From: JAOPZW01 sp963764585
GTDB lineage: Bacteria > Actinomycetota > Thermoleophilia > Solirubrobacterales > Solirubrobacteraceae
Direction: 5' to 3'
Length of the DNA: 64,000 nt
Assembly (NCBI GenBank): GCA_963764585.1
Contig: CAVXTB010000006.1
Span: 372,001 to 436,000 of the forward strand
Numbering within the stretch: position 1 is the first letter of the stretch; each line of letters begins with the position of its first letter. The translations under genes and the position numbers were made by a program. The notes beneath the pieces were generated by a model. The model was not told the DNA's origin and ran no database searches. It saw only the letters and a list, made by a program, of their open reading frames with translations. Below are positions 43,785-52,238 of this stretch, one piece after another.

Positions 43785-46418
43785 ATGAGGCTGTCGGGTC
43801 TGCTGCGGGCGGTCATGGGGGCCGCCGCTCGGCGGCCGCTGGTCGTCGGGCTGGTCGTCGGGCTGCTGGCGCTCGCCGGCGGCGCGCTGGCGCTGCGGCT
43901 GGAGCCGACGGCGGCGACCGACACGCTGGTCGGGCGCGGCAGCGCGAGCTTCGCCGCGACCGAGCGGCTGCACCAGCGCTTCGGCGACGAGGCGGTCTAC
44001 GTCCTCGTGCGCGAGCCGGTGACGCAGCTGACGCTGACCTCCGACGTCCTGCGCGTCCAGGGCCTCGAGGGCTGCATCTCGGGCAACCTGCCCAAGGGCC
44101 AGGCGCCGCCCGGCGGCGCGAACGGGCCGTGCGCGCAGCTGGCGCGCAGCAAGCCGGCCAAGGTCGTCTTCGGGCCCGGCACGTTCCTCAACGAGGCCGT
44201 CGGCCAGATCCAGGACCAGTTCAGCGCCGAGTCGACGGCGCGCGCCGCGCAGGCCGAGCGGGCGGCGAAAGCCGCGCGCGCGCTCGCCCGCGCCCAGCAC
44301 AAGAGCCCGGCGCAGGTCAAGCGGCTCGGCGAGCAGGCCAAGCAGCTGGTCTACGCGGAGTTCGCCAAGAACGTGATCGCGCTGGCGCTCAAGTACGGCA
44401 TCTCGTCGGCGCCGCAGCTCAACGACCCGCAGTTCGTCTCGCAGATCGTCTTCGACGACACCAAGGGCCCGGGCGTCCCCAAGCAGCGCTTCGCCTACAT
44501 CTTCCCCAACAAGAACAGCGCGCTCATCCAGGTGCGCTTTCGCCCCGACCTCAGCGAGCGCGAGCGCGACCGGGGCATCGACCTCGTCCGCCGGGCCGTC
44601 GCGATGCCCGAGTGGAGGTTGCCCAACGGCAAGGGCACGTACGTCGTCACCGGGGCGCCGGTCGTGGTCAGCGACCTCACGAAGTCGATCAGCCACTCGC
44701 TGATCGTGCTGCTCGTCGTCGCGCTGGCGGTCATGGCGCTGACGCTCGCGCTCGTCTTCCGCGCGCGCCTGCGGCTGCTGCCGCTCGTCGTGGCGCTGGC
44801 GGCGGCGGGCCTGACCTTCGGGCTGCTGTCGCTCGTCGGGGCGTCGCTGACGATGGCGTCGATCGCCGTGCTGCCCGTGCTCATCGGCCTGGCCGTCGAC
44901 TACGCCATCCAGCTGCAGTCGCGCGTCCAGGAGGCGCAGGCGGCCGGCGCGGACGTCCAGACGGCGGTCGCGCGCACGGCGGCCAGCGGCGCCCCGACCG
45001 TCGCCACCGCGGCGGCCGCGACCGCGGCCGGCTTCGTCGTGCTCGCACTGTCGCCCGTGCCGATGGTCCGCGGCTTCGGGCTGCTGCTCGTCGCCGGGAT
45101 CGCGCTGGCGCTGGGCTGCGCGCTGACCCTCGGCGTCGCGGTGCTCGCCGGCGTTGCCCGCAGGCCGTTGAGGATCGCGGCGTCCGAGCGCGTCGCGCCC
45201 GCCTTCCGCGGCGCGGGCGAGCTGCTCTTCGCCAACCGCGCGGCGATGGCCGCGCGCCGGCGCGGCAGCGCCGCCGGCCGCGGGGCGCTGCGCCTGGCCA
45301 CCGAGCACCCGGGCCGCGTGCTGCTGACCGCGCTGGTGATCGCCGTCGCCGGCTGGGCGCTGGAGACGCAGACGCGCGTGGAGTCCGACCTCACCAAGCT
45401 CGTGCCCCAGAACGGCGCGATCCGCGACCTGCAGGCGCTGCAGCGCTCGACAGACGTCGGCGGCGAGATCGACGTCGTCGTGTCGGGCGCGCGGGTGACC
45501 GATCCGGCCGTCGTCAAGTGGATGACCGGCTACCAGTCGGCGGTGCTCAAGCGCTTCGGCTACTCCTCCAAGCGCGGCTGCGGCAAGGCCGAGCTGTGCC
45601 CGGCCTTCTCGCTGCCCGACCTCTTCCGCGGCGGGCAGAGCGCCTCGCGCCAGCAGATCGACGCCCTGCTCGACGCGGTGCCGGCCTACTTCTCGCAGGG
45701 CGTCATCACGAGCGACCGGCGCACCGCCACGCTCGCGTTCGGCATCCGCCTGATGCCGCTGGATCGCCAGGAGCAGGTCATCGACGCGATGCGCGCGCGC
45801 CTGCACCCGCCGGCCGGCATCGACGCCGAGCTGGCCGGGCTGCCGGTGCTCGCGGCCGAGGCCAACGCCGCGGTCTCGTCGCCGTGGCGGCGCCTGGCCA
45901 CGCTGGTGGCCGGCCTGGCCGCGGTGGCGCTCGTCCTGCTCTCGGCGTTCCGGGCGTGGCAGCGCGCGCTCGTGCCGCTGTTGCCGATCGCGCTGGCGAC
46001 CGGCTGGTCGGCGCTCGTGCTCTTCGCGGTGCGCATCCCGCTGAACCCGATGTCGGTCGTCCTCGGCGCGCTGGTCATCGCGATCTCGACGGAGTTCAGC
46101 GTCCTGCTGGCCGAGCGCTACCGCGCCGAGCGCGGCGCCGGGCACGACCCGGCAGAGGCGCTGCAGCGCACCTACCGCTCCACCGGCGCGGCCGTGCTCG
46201 CGTCGGGCACGACGGCGATCGCCGGCTTCGCGGTGCTCATCGCCTCCGACATCAAGATGCTGCGCGACTTCGGCTTCGTCACCGTCGTCGACCTCACCGT
46301 CGCGCTGCTGGGCGTCATGGTCGTGCTGCCCGCCGTGCTCGTGCTCGCCGAGCAGCGCCGCCTGCGCGTGCGGCTGGCGCGCCCGCGGCTGCGCGCGCAG
46401 CGCGCGTCGACAGGGTGA
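43785..46418 (+). CDS. RND/MMPL-family transporter
   Basis: 877 residues with twelve membrane helices and two large extracytoplasmic loops, the RND (HpnN/MmpL-like) layout. Helix 1 is RRPLVVGLVVGLLALAGGAL. The sterol-sensing-like bundle starts SLIVLLVVALAVMALTLALV; GLAVDYAIQLQSRVQEA and AISTEFSVLLAERYRAE at the ends of helices 4 and 10 hold the acidic residues typical of proton-driven transport. Loop 1 has a Cys pair and an Ala/Lys-rich coiled segment. Substrate probably a lipid or hopanoid-like molecule (inference). It overlaps a thioredoxin-like gene by four bases. Confidence 0.87.
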   Translation: MRLSGLLRAVMGAAARRPLVVGLVVGLLALAGGALALRLEPTAATDTLVGRGSASFAATERLHQRFGDEAVYVLVREPVTQLTLTSDVLRVQGLEGCISGNLPKGQAPPGGANGPCAQLARSKPAKVVFGPGTFLNEAVGQIQDQFSAESTARAAQAERAAKAARALARAQHKSPAQVKRLGEQAKQLVYAEFAKNVIALALKYGISSAPQLNDPQFVSQIVFDDTKGPGVPKQRFAYIFPNKNSALIQVRFRPDLSERERDRGIDLVRRAVAMPEWRLPNGKGTYVVTGAPVVVSDLTKSISHSLIVLLVVALAVMALTLALVFRARLRLLPLVVALAAAGLTFGLLSLVGASLTMASIAVLPVLIGLAVDYAIQLQSRVQEAQAAGADVQTAVARTAASGAPTVATAAAATAAGFVVLALSPVPMVRGFGLLLVAGIALALGCALTLGVAVLAGVARRPLRIAASERVAPAFRGAGELLFANRAAMAARRRGSAAGRGALRLATEHPGRVLLTALVIAVAGWALETQTRVESDLTKLVPQNGAIRDLQALQRSTDVGGEIDVVVSGARVTDPAVVKWMTGYQSAVLKRFGYSSKRGCGKAELCPAFSLPDLFRGGQSASRQQIDALLDAVPAYFSQGVITSDRRTATLAFGIRLMPLDRQEQVIDAMRARLHPPAGIDAELAGLPVLAAEANAAVSSPWRRLATLVAGLAAVALVLLSAFRAWQRALVPLLPIALATGWSALVLFAVRIPLNPMSVVLGALVIAISTEFSVLLAERYRAERGAGHDPAEALQRTYRSTGAAVLASGTTAIAGFAVLIASDIKMLRDFGFVTVVDLTVALLGVMVVLPAVLVLAEQRRLRVRLARPRLRAQRASTG

Positions 46419-47053
46419 GCGTGGGGCGCCGCTACGGGTGGTTCCTGGCGCTCGCGGCGGCCGCGCTGATCGTCTACGTGTCGCTGAACACGCTGCGCAG
46501 CCAGCACGTCGGGTCGGCGGGCCTCAAGGCGGGCACCAGGGTGCCGCCGTTCGCCGCGCCCCTGGCGCTGGGGCCGCTCGACGCCCCGGTCAACGTTGCG
46601 CGCAAGCCCAACCAGGGCGACCTCGTGGGCAACACGCCGGCCTGCAAGGTGCGCGGCCCCGGGATCCTCAACTCGTGCCAGCTGGGCGAGCGCGGGCCGT
46701 TCGTGCTCGCGTTCCTGGCCACGCGCGGCGCGCAATGCACGCGCGAGCTCGACGCGCTGCAGCGCGTGGTCGGGCGCCACCAGGACCTGCAGGTCGCGGC
46801 GATCTCGATCCGCGGCAAGCGCGACGACCTGCGCAGGCTGGTGCGCGAGCACGGGTGGCGCTTCCCGGTGGCCTGGGACCTCGACGGCCGCCTGGCGAAC
46901 CTCTTCGGCGTCGCCGTCTGCCCGCAGCTGACCTACGTGCTCCCGGGCGGGATCGTCCACGACACGACCATCGGCGAGCTCGACGCGCGCACGCTCGACG
47001 CGCGGCTGACGGGGCTCGAGCGCGCGGCCCGCGCCAAGGGCTGGCGGCCATGA
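46415..47053 (+). CDS. Membrane-anchored thioredoxin-fold (AhpC/TSA or TlpA-like) protein
   Basis: 212 residues from GTG overlapping the RND stop. An N-terminal membrane anchor (WFLALAAAALIVYVSL) puts the domain outside the membrane. AFLATRGAQCTRELDALQRV holds a peroxiredoxin-like Cys followed by Thr-Arg-Glu; a second Cys is in GVAVCPQLTYVLPGG. The CxxC of true thioredoxins is absent. Likely an extracytoplasmic redox protein acting with the RND transporter or its substrate. The stop overlaps the next gene. Confidence 0.78.
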   Translation: MSVGRRYGWFLALAAAALIVYVSLNTLRSQHVGSAGLKAGTRVPPFAAPLALGPLDAPVNVARKPNQGDLVGNTPACKVRGPGILNSCQLGERGPFVLAFLATRGAQCTRELDALQRVVGRHQDLQVAAISIRGKRDDLRRLVREHGWRFPVAWDLDGRLANLFGVAVCPQLTYVLPGGIVHDTTIGELDARTLDARLTGLERAARAKGWRP

Positions 47054-47697
47054 GCACGGACCCGGCGCTCGAGGAGGGCTGGATCGCGCGCGAGCTGGCC
47101 GAGGAGCACCCGGACCTGCGCGTCGTCTCGACCACGGCGCCGGCCCCGGGGTCGCGCAGCTCGCGTGCGCTGCGCGACCGCCTGGCGCTGCTCGCCGATC
47201 GCTTCCACGGCGCGCGCGCCCTGACCATGCGCCGCGAGCCGGTGCCGGCCGCCTACCGCGTGTTCTTCCGCCACGTCGGCCTGGACCCCGACGTCCAGCG
47301 AACGCCGATCGAGGCGGCGGCGCTCGACCGGCTCCTGCAGGGCGGCTTCACCTCGCGCGGGATGCTCGACGACGCGCTCCTGATCGCGGTGGTGGAGACC
47401 GGCGTGCCGGTCTGGGCGCTCGACGCCGACCGCGTCGACGGGCCGCTGGGGGTGCGCGGGGCGCAGGCGGGCGAGCGCCTGGGGGAGGGCGAGTACGCGC
47501 CCGACCTCCCGCCCGGGCGCCTCGTGGTGGCCGACGCGAGCGCGCCGGTCGCGGTGCTCTTCGGCGACGTCGCGCCGAGCCGCCAGCCGGGCCGCGACAC
47601 GAAGCTGCTGCGGCTGTTCACCGTGGCGGTCGCCGGGGTACCCGACCTGCACGTCGAGGAGGCGCTTCTCGGCTGTGCCGACGCGCTATCGGAGTAG
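47050..47697 (+). CDS. B3/B4 domain protein (Phe-tRNA synthetase beta-like)
   Basis: 215 residues. Sequence pattern YRVFFRHVGLDPDVQRTPIEAAALDRLLQG and LIAVVETGVPVWALDADRV matches the stand-alone B3/4 tRNA-binding domain, which in phenylalanyl-tRNA synthetase beta handles editing. Free-standing versions may edit or bind mischarged tRNA or other ligands; their exact role is not established. ATG overlaps the previous stop by four bases (ATGA). Confidence 0.8.
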   Translation: MSTDPALEEGWIARELAEEHPDLRVVSTTAPAPGSRSSRALRDRLALLADRFHGARALTMRREPVPAAYRVFFRHVGLDPDVQRTPIEAAALDRLLQGGFTSRGMLDDALLIAVVETGVPVWALDADRVDGPLGVRGAQAGERLGEGEYAPDLPPGRLVVADASAPVAVLFGDVAPSRQPGRDTKLLRLFTVAVAGVPDLHVEEALLGCADALSE

Positions 47698-47707
47698 ACT
47701 CGCAGCC

Positions 47708-48157
47708 ATGCTGGAGGTCCGAGCGGTCGTCACCGTCGACGAGCGCGCCGCGCGGGTGCAGCTGCGCGGTCAGATCGCTGCGCTCGAGGCCCAGCTCTCC
47801 GACGCCGTCATCAGCTCGTTCCCGCGCGGCGGCGTGCAGACCGCGGTGCCGGCGCCGAGCGGCCCGCGCGTGCTGACGCTCGGCGAGCTGGAGGCCGTCC
47901 GCGACGCGCTCGCGGTGCGCCTGGCCGAGGCGCGCGCCGTGCTCGAGGAGCGCGGCGAGCGCGAGGAAGCCAGCCGCGCGCTGCTCGAGCGCATGCTGCT
48001 CGAGCCCGGCCGCTACAAGTTCGTCCGCGTGGCCAACCGCGACCTCGGCGAAGGCGGCTGCGGGGTCTGGCAGGTCCGCCCGCGCCTCGGGCTCATCGGG
48101 ATGCTGATGGGCTGGTGGCAGGTCAAGCTGTCGTCTGGCTGCCCGTTAGCCTCCTGA
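47708..48157 (+). CDS. Conserved hypothetical protein
   Basis: 149 residues (MLEVRAVVTVDERAARVQLR). A helical N-terminus with RGQIAALEAQLSDAV and a second coiled helix (AVRDALAVRLAEARAVLEER) precede a C-terminal domain (GRYKFVRVANRDLGEGGCGVWQVRPRLG) ending in WWQVKLSSGCP. No signal or membrane helix. I do not recognise a described function. It starts 10 bp after the B3/B4 gene and precedes a membrane protein gene. Confidence 0.75.
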   Translation: MLEVRAVVTVDERAARVQLRGQIAALEAQLSDAVISSFPRGGVQTAVPAPSGPRVLTLGELEAVRDALAVRLAEARAVLEERGEREEASRALLERMLLEPGRYKFVRVANRDLGEGGCGVWQVRPRLGLIGMLMGWWQVKLSSGCPLAS

Positions 48158-48158
48158 C

Positions 48159-48629
48159 ATGGGTCGCCGTTCCCGAAAGCGCGGCGTCGTCGCGCCCGCG
48201 CCCGAAACGCTGCGACCGCGGCCGGTCCCGGCGACCCCGCGACCGCGTGCGCGAATGGAGGAGGCGCCCAAGGCGCCGTGGTCGCCGTTCCCGCTCGTCG
48301 AGCTCGTCGTGCTCGTCGCGCTCGTGCTGATCGTCGCGGGCTTCGTCACCGACGGGCCGCGGCGCGCGGCGCTGCTCGGGTGCGGGTTCGTCCTCGTCAC
48401 GCTTGCGGGACTCGAGCTCGCGCTGCGCGAGCACTTCGCGGGCTACCGCTCGCACTCGACGCTGCTGGCCGGCGCCAGCGCGATCGCCGTCGACGCGCCG
48501 CTGTACCTGTGGACCGACATCCCGCAGGCGGTGCTGCTCGGCTTGGGGGCGAGCGTCTTCGGCCTCGTGCTCGTGCTCGCGCGCAGCGCCTTTCGCCGGC
48601 GATCGGGCGGGCTGGGGCTCCGGGCATGA
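48159..48629 (+). CDS. Small membrane protein of unknown function
   Basis: 156 residues: a basic, Pro/Arg-rich cytoplasmic leader of about 45 residues (MGRRSRKRGVVAPAPETLRP), then four hydrophobic segments (VELVVLVALVLIVAGFVTDG, AALLGCGFVLVTLAGLELAL, STLLAGASAIAVDAPLYLWT, PQAVLLGLGASVFGLVLVL). Function unknown. Starts one base after the previous stop and overlaps the glyoxalase gene by four bases. Confidence 0.75.
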   Translation: MGRRSRKRGVVAPAPETLRPRPVPATPRPRARMEEAPKAPWSPFPLVELVVLVALVLIVAGFVTDGPRRAALLGCGFVLVTLAGLELALREHFAGYRSHSTLLAGASAIAVDAPLYLWTDIPQAVLLGLGASVFGLVLVLARSAFRRRSGGLGLRA

Positions 48630-49060
48630 CCGACCTGCCGGCCGGCCAGCCCCGCCGCATGCGCCTGCTCGGGCTGCACCACGTCACGCTGATCTGCGCC
48701 GACCTCCAGCGCACGACGGCCTTCTACCGCGACGTGCTCGGCCTCGCCCTGGTGCGCGAGGGCGTCAACGACGACGATCCCGACGCGCGCCACTTCTGGT
48801 TCGGCGACGCCCACGCCACGGCGGGCACGCTGCTGTCGTTCATGGAGTACCCGCAGATGGAGCCGGGCAAGGTCGGCGTCGGCTCGGTGCATCACGTCGC
48901 CCTCGCCGTCGCCTCGACCGAGGAGCTCGAGGCGTGGCGCGACTACCTGCGGTCGCGCGGCGTGGACTGCACGGACGTCTTCGATCGCGGCGGGCTGCGA
49001 TCGATCTACCTGCGTGACCCCGACGACAACATCGTCGAGATCGCCACGGCGACGGGCTGA
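48626..49060 (+). CDS. VOC/glyoxalase superfamily protein
   Basis: 144 residues. Two paired beta-alpha-beta modules: LLGLHHVTLICADLQRTTAFYRDVLGLALV (metal His in LHHVTL) and SVHHVALAVASTEELEAWRDYLRSRGV (His in HHVAL), ending in IYLRDPDDNIVEIATATG with the glutamate ligand. This is the vicinal-oxygen-chelate fold of dioxygenases, glyoxalases and resistance proteins; the reaction cannot be named. Last gene of the chain starting at the RND transporter. Confidence 0.9.
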   Translation: MTDLPAGQPRRMRLLGLHHVTLICADLQRTTAFYRDVLGLALVREGVNDDDPDARHFWFGDAHATAGTLLSFMEYPQMEPGKVGVGSVHHVALAVASTEELEAWRDYLRSRGVDCTDVFDRGGLRSIYLRDPDDNIVEIATATG

Positions 49061-49109
49061 CCGGTGCGTGCGGGCGCGCTCCGGTCAGCCCGCGGCCGTG
49101 GAGTCCTGG

Positions 49110-49493
49110 TCAGGCCATCCCGGCGAAGACCGGCGTCAGCCCATCCGCGCGTTCATGCGCGGCACGTGACGTTCCGCCTGCTGCCAGCATCTGCGCGAGC
49201 GCATGACGCTGGCGGTCGGTCATTGAGCCGACCGTCTTGTTCTCCGACATCGGGACGCAATGAAGGAACTTGCGGCAGCGCGTGTGACCCCATCGACGCT
49301 GGCTGGTGAGAAGGTCGGAGATCGTCATGCTCTCCGCCTCCCAGGGCGCGTCGAGGATCACATCGGCCACGCAGATCTCCCCAATAGCCACGCGGCGCTT
49401 GAGCTCCGCGCGCGCCAAGCGGACGGCGTTCGCCCGCTGGAGGGCCTGCATGTGCTGCGGCCCAGGGGACATCCTCGCTTCAGCGGTCGTCAT
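49110..49493 (-). CDS. Actinobacterial IHF-like DNA-binding protein
   Basis: 127 residues. QALQRANAVRLARAELKRRV followed by MTISDLLTSQRRWGHTRCRK and SENKTVGSMTDRQRHALAQM matches the mycobacterial/streptomycete integration host factor (mIHF/sIHF) fold, with its long N-terminal helix and helix-two-turn-helix. The usual LPGVGKVRA loop is replaced by RRWGHTRCR, so this is a divergent form, probably a paralog of a house-keeping copy. Codon use is less GC-biased than its neighbours, hinting at transfer. Start ATG 49493; a structured hairpin lies about 90-145 bp upstream. Confidence 0.75.
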   Translation of the reverse strand: MTTAEARMSPGPQHMQALQRANAVRLARAELKRRVAIGEICVADVILDAPWEAESMTISDLLTSQRRWGHTRCRKFLHCVPMSENKTVGSMTDRQRHALAQMLAAGGTSRAAHERADGLTPVFAGMA

Positions 49494-49584
49494 CGATCCT
49501 CCCTGCTCCCCTCCCTCAAGGGGAACGCTCCTTGGATGTGTACGTGCATGTGCAGCGCAACGGCTGCGGGGCCCTCGTGTGAGG

Positions 49585-49636
49585 TTCAGACCGGCTGGGC
49601 CCGACGCTCCCGATGGCCTGTCGGACCCGGTCTGAA
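49585..49636. promoter_or_regulatory. Two-tier hairpin upstream of the IHF-like gene
   Basis: TTCAGACCGG at 49585-49594 pairs perfectly with CCGGTCTGAA at 49627-49636, and inside it CCGAC (49601-49605) pairs with GTCGG (49620-49624). It lies in the 305-bp gap between the IHF-like start and the PLP-synthase stop, both on the minus strand. It may terminate the upstream gene or act as a leader/operator for the IHF-like gene. The rest of the gap has an AT-rich island near 49735-49765, which is a possible promoter. Confidence 0.45.
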
Positions 49637-49798
49637 GCCTCTCCCCGCGGCGTGTCGCCGACAGCGCCGGAAGCTACGCCACGATGCGCGAAGGCGTCAA
49701 CGCGCGTGTCCGCGGAACCTTCGCAAAGAGCATCGTTTTTCTTGGCTCCTCAATTTGTGAAAAAACGGACAAGCAGGCGGGGTGTCGGAGGGCGCAGC

Positions 49799-51052
49799 TC
49801 AGGCCGCTGCGGGCGCCGGCAGCGGTCCGTGCTCGGCCTCGAAGCCGGCCTTGACCGTGGCGAAGATGTCCAGCGCGCGGTCGAGCGTCGCGGTGTCGTG
49901 CGTGGCCATCACGCTCGTGCGCAGCAGCGCGCCGCCGGGCGGGACCGCGGGGTGCAGCGCCGTGTTGACGAACACGCCGGCGTCGTAGAGCGCCTTCCAC
50001 AGAAGGCCCGCCTTCCAGTCGTCCTCGACCAGCACGGGGACGATCGGCGTGACGAGATCGCCGTGGCGCACGACCTTCAGGCCGCGCTCGACGAGGCCGT
50101 CGCTCCAGTAGCGCGCGTTGCTCAGCACGCGGGCCATGAGCTCGCGGCCCTCGTCGCTGCGGACGATGCGCAGGGCGGCGTGCGCGGCGCCGACGGCCGC
50201 TGGAACCGCTGAAGCGGTGAAGAGAAATGCGCGGCTCTGGATGCGCAGGAACTCGATGACGTCGGCGGGGCCGGCCAGGAAGCCGCCGCAGCTGGCAAGC
50301 GACTTCGAGAAGGTCCCCATGCGCAGGTCGACGCGGTCCTCGACGCCGAAGTGCTCGCTTGCTCCGGCCCCGCGGGCGCCAAGGACGCCGGCGCCGTGCG
50401 CCTCGTCGACCATGAGCCGCGCGCCGAAGCGCTCGCACAGGTCGCAGATCTCCGGCAGCGGCGGGACGTCGCCCTCCATCGAGAAGACGCCGTCGACCAC
50501 GACCAGCACGCCGCCGCCGTCGGTCGCCGCGCGCTCGAGCATCTTCTCGAGCTTGTCCATGCGGTTGTGGCGGAACGGCCGCAGCTTGGCCCGGCTGAGC
50601 AGGCAGCCGTCGATGATCGAGGCGTGGTCGCCGGAGTCGGCGATGACCGTGTCGCTGGGGCCGAGGATCGTGCCCAGCGTGCCGACGTTCGTCTGGTGGC
50701 CGGTCGTGAAGACGATCGCGTCCTCGGTGCCCTGCCAGTCGGCGATCTGCTCCTCGAGCTCGAGGTGCAGCGCGGTGGTGCCGTTGAGCAGGCGCGAGCC
50801 GGTCAGGCCGGTGCCGTACCGCTCGAGGGCGTCGCGCGCTCCCTGGATGACGCGCTCGTCGCCGGTGAGCCCCAGGTAGTTGTTGGAGCCCAGCATGATC
50901 CGCGGGGCGCCCTCCATCTCGACGACGGGCCGCGCCGGGCCCTCGACGGTGCGGAAGTAGGGGACGATGTCGGCCTCTCGCGCGGCTCTGAGGAGCGCGA
51001 CGCGCTCGTTGTCGCGGGCCTTGGCGAAGACGTCGATCGAGGTCTCGGGCAT
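49799..51052 (-). CDS. Alpha-oxoamine synthase (serine palmitoyltransferase-like; AONS/KBL family)
   Basis: 417 residues, fold-type I PLP enzyme that condenses an amino acid with an acyl-CoA and releases CO2. PLP lysine K250 in GTFSK, D216 and H219 in VDEAHG, ring-stacking H143 in GDHAS. The family includes KBL, AONS (BioF) and serine palmitoyltransferase. LLGS-type NNYLGL, GSRLLNGT and VNTALHPAVPPGGALLRTSV recall bacterial SPT (VNMARPPATPAG...LLR). The 15-bp gap to a divergent ceramide-synthase/YghO-like acyltransferase supports a sphingolipid role. KBL or a BioF-like role remains possible. Confidence 0.85.
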   Translation of the reverse strand: MPETSIDVFAKARDNERVALLRAAREADIVPYFRTVEGPARPVVEMEGAPRIMLGSNNYLGLTGDERVIQGARDALERYGTGLTGSRLLNGTTALHLELEEQIADWQGTEDAIVFTTGHQTNVGTLGTILGPSDTVIADSGDHASIIDGCLLSRAKLRPFRHNRMDKLEKMLERAATDGGGVLVVVDGVFSMEGDVPPLPEICDLCERFGARLMVDEAHGAGVLGARGAGASEHFGVEDRVDLRMGTFSKSLASCGGFLAGPADVIEFLRIQSRAFLFTASAVPAAVGAAHAALRIVRSDEGRELMARVLSNARYWSDGLVERGLKVVRHGDLVTPIVPVLVEDDWKAGLLWKALYDAGVFVNTALHPAVPPGGALLRTSVMATHDTATLDRALDIFATVKAGFEAEHGPLPAPAAA

Positions 51053-51067
51053 GTAGGGTGCGCCGCC

Positions 51068-52192
51068 GTGTCCGTGGACGTGAGGCCCGTGACGGGCCGC
51101 AGGGAGCTGCGGGAGTTCATCGAGCTCCCGTTCCGGCTTCACTCTACCTCGCCGTACTGGTGCCCCCCGCTGCGGCTGGAGCGGCGACTGTTCCTCAGCC
51201 GCAGGCAGAACGCGTTCTTCAAGCACGGCGACGCGCAGCTGTTCTGCGCGTGGCGCGACGGGCGCGTGGTCGGGCGCATCAGCGCGCAGGTCGACCACGC
51301 GTTCAACGACTACCACGGGTCGAACACCGGCATGTTCGGCTTCCTCGAGTTCGAGGACGACGTCGAGGTGCTGCGGGGGCTGATCGACGCGGCCTTCGGG
51401 TGGCTGCGGTCGCGCGACCTGACGCTCGCGCTCGGGCCGATGGACTTCGGCATGAACGACGAGAACGGGGTCCTCGTCGAGGGCTTCGATCGCGAGCCGA
51501 TGATCAAGCAGCCCTGGCACCCGCCGTACTACGCGGCGCGCTGCGAGGAGGCCGGCCTGGAGAAGGCGATGGACCTCTGGATGTGGGAGCTCGACATCTC
51601 CGACCGCAGCAAGATCATCCCGATCATCTTCGAGCTCGCCGAGCAGGCCGAGCCCAAGCACGGCGTGCACCTGCGCAAGATGAGCCGGCGCTCGCTGCGT
51701 CGCGACATGGACCGCTTCGCCGAGGTCTACAACTCGGCGTGGGCGGACAACTGGGGCTTCTCGCCGTACTCCAAGGAGGACCTCGACTACTACACCTCCG
51801 AGCTGCAGCTCGTCTTCGACAAGCCGTGGTTCATGGTGGCCGAGAAGGACGAGGAGACCGTCGCGGTGGCGATCACCGTGCCGGACATCAACCAGGTCCT
51901 GCGCAAGATGAACGGGCGCATCCTGCCCTTCGGCTGGTGGCACTTCCTGCGCCGCAAGCGGATCATCACCCGCTGCCGCGTCGGGTTCCTGGGGGTCAAG
52001 CCCGAGTACCAGCACACCGGCGTCGCCGCCGCCCTGTACGTCGAGCACTTCGAGCAGGCGGCTCGCACGCGCGTGAAGTGGGGCGAGATGGGCTGGATCC
52101 TCGAGACCAACCGCGCCATGAACCGCGGCATGGAGGCCATGAACGGGCGCAAGGTCAAGGTCTACCGCGTGTTCCAGCAGACGCTCGCCTAG
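51068..52192 (+). CDS. GNAT-fold acyltransferase (YghO / bacterial ceramide synthase-like)
   Basis: 374 residues from GTG (GTG 51074 is also possible). RLHSTSPYWCPPLRLERRLF, QNAFFKHGDAQLFCAWRDGR with VVGRISAQ, and LALGPMDFGMNDENGVLVEGF match the large GNAT-related YghO-type family that includes the bacterial ceramide synthase of Caulobacter. The C-terminal half has the acyl-CoA-like region RVGFLGVKPEYQHTGVAAAL and WILETNRAMNRGMEAMNGRK. Likely reaction: N-acylation of a long-chain amino lipid; this is inferred from family and from its divergent SPT-like neighbour. Confidence 0.78.
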   Translation: MSVDVRPVTGRRELREFIELPFRLHSTSPYWCPPLRLERRLFLSRRQNAFFKHGDAQLFCAWRDGRVVGRISAQVDHAFNDYHGSNTGMFGFLEFEDDVEVLRGLIDAAFGWLRSRDLTLALGPMDFGMNDENGVLVEGFDREPMIKQPWHPPYYAARCEEAGLEKAMDLWMWELDISDRSKIIPIIFELAEQAEPKHGVHLRKMSRRSLRRDMDRFAEVYNSAWADNWGFSPYSKEDLDYYTSELQLVFDKPWFMVAEKDEETVAVAITVPDINQVLRKMNGRILPFGWWHFLRRKRIITRCRVGFLGVKPEYQHTGVAAALYVEHFEQAARTRVKWGEMGWILETNRAMNRGMEAMNGRKVKVYRVFQQTLA

Positions 52193-52238
52193 CCGTTGCG
52201 GACCGCCCCGTCGTGCGGCGCGGCTATGATCGGCCCGC

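Noticed and set aside
40683..46145. Very long open frame (1,820 codons) on the minus strand through the sigma, ABC and RND genes
   Set aside because: Only its last 291 codons match a protein family (ECF41 sigma). The rest is the antisense of clearly conserved ABC and RND genes and has the Arg/Asp/Gly/Ala-rich composition of a GC-rich shadow frame.
49735..49770. AT-rich island as a possible phage attachment site or origin
   Set aside because: No tRNA, integrase or DnaA-box cluster nearby; more simply a promoter or terminator region upstream of the IHF-like gene.
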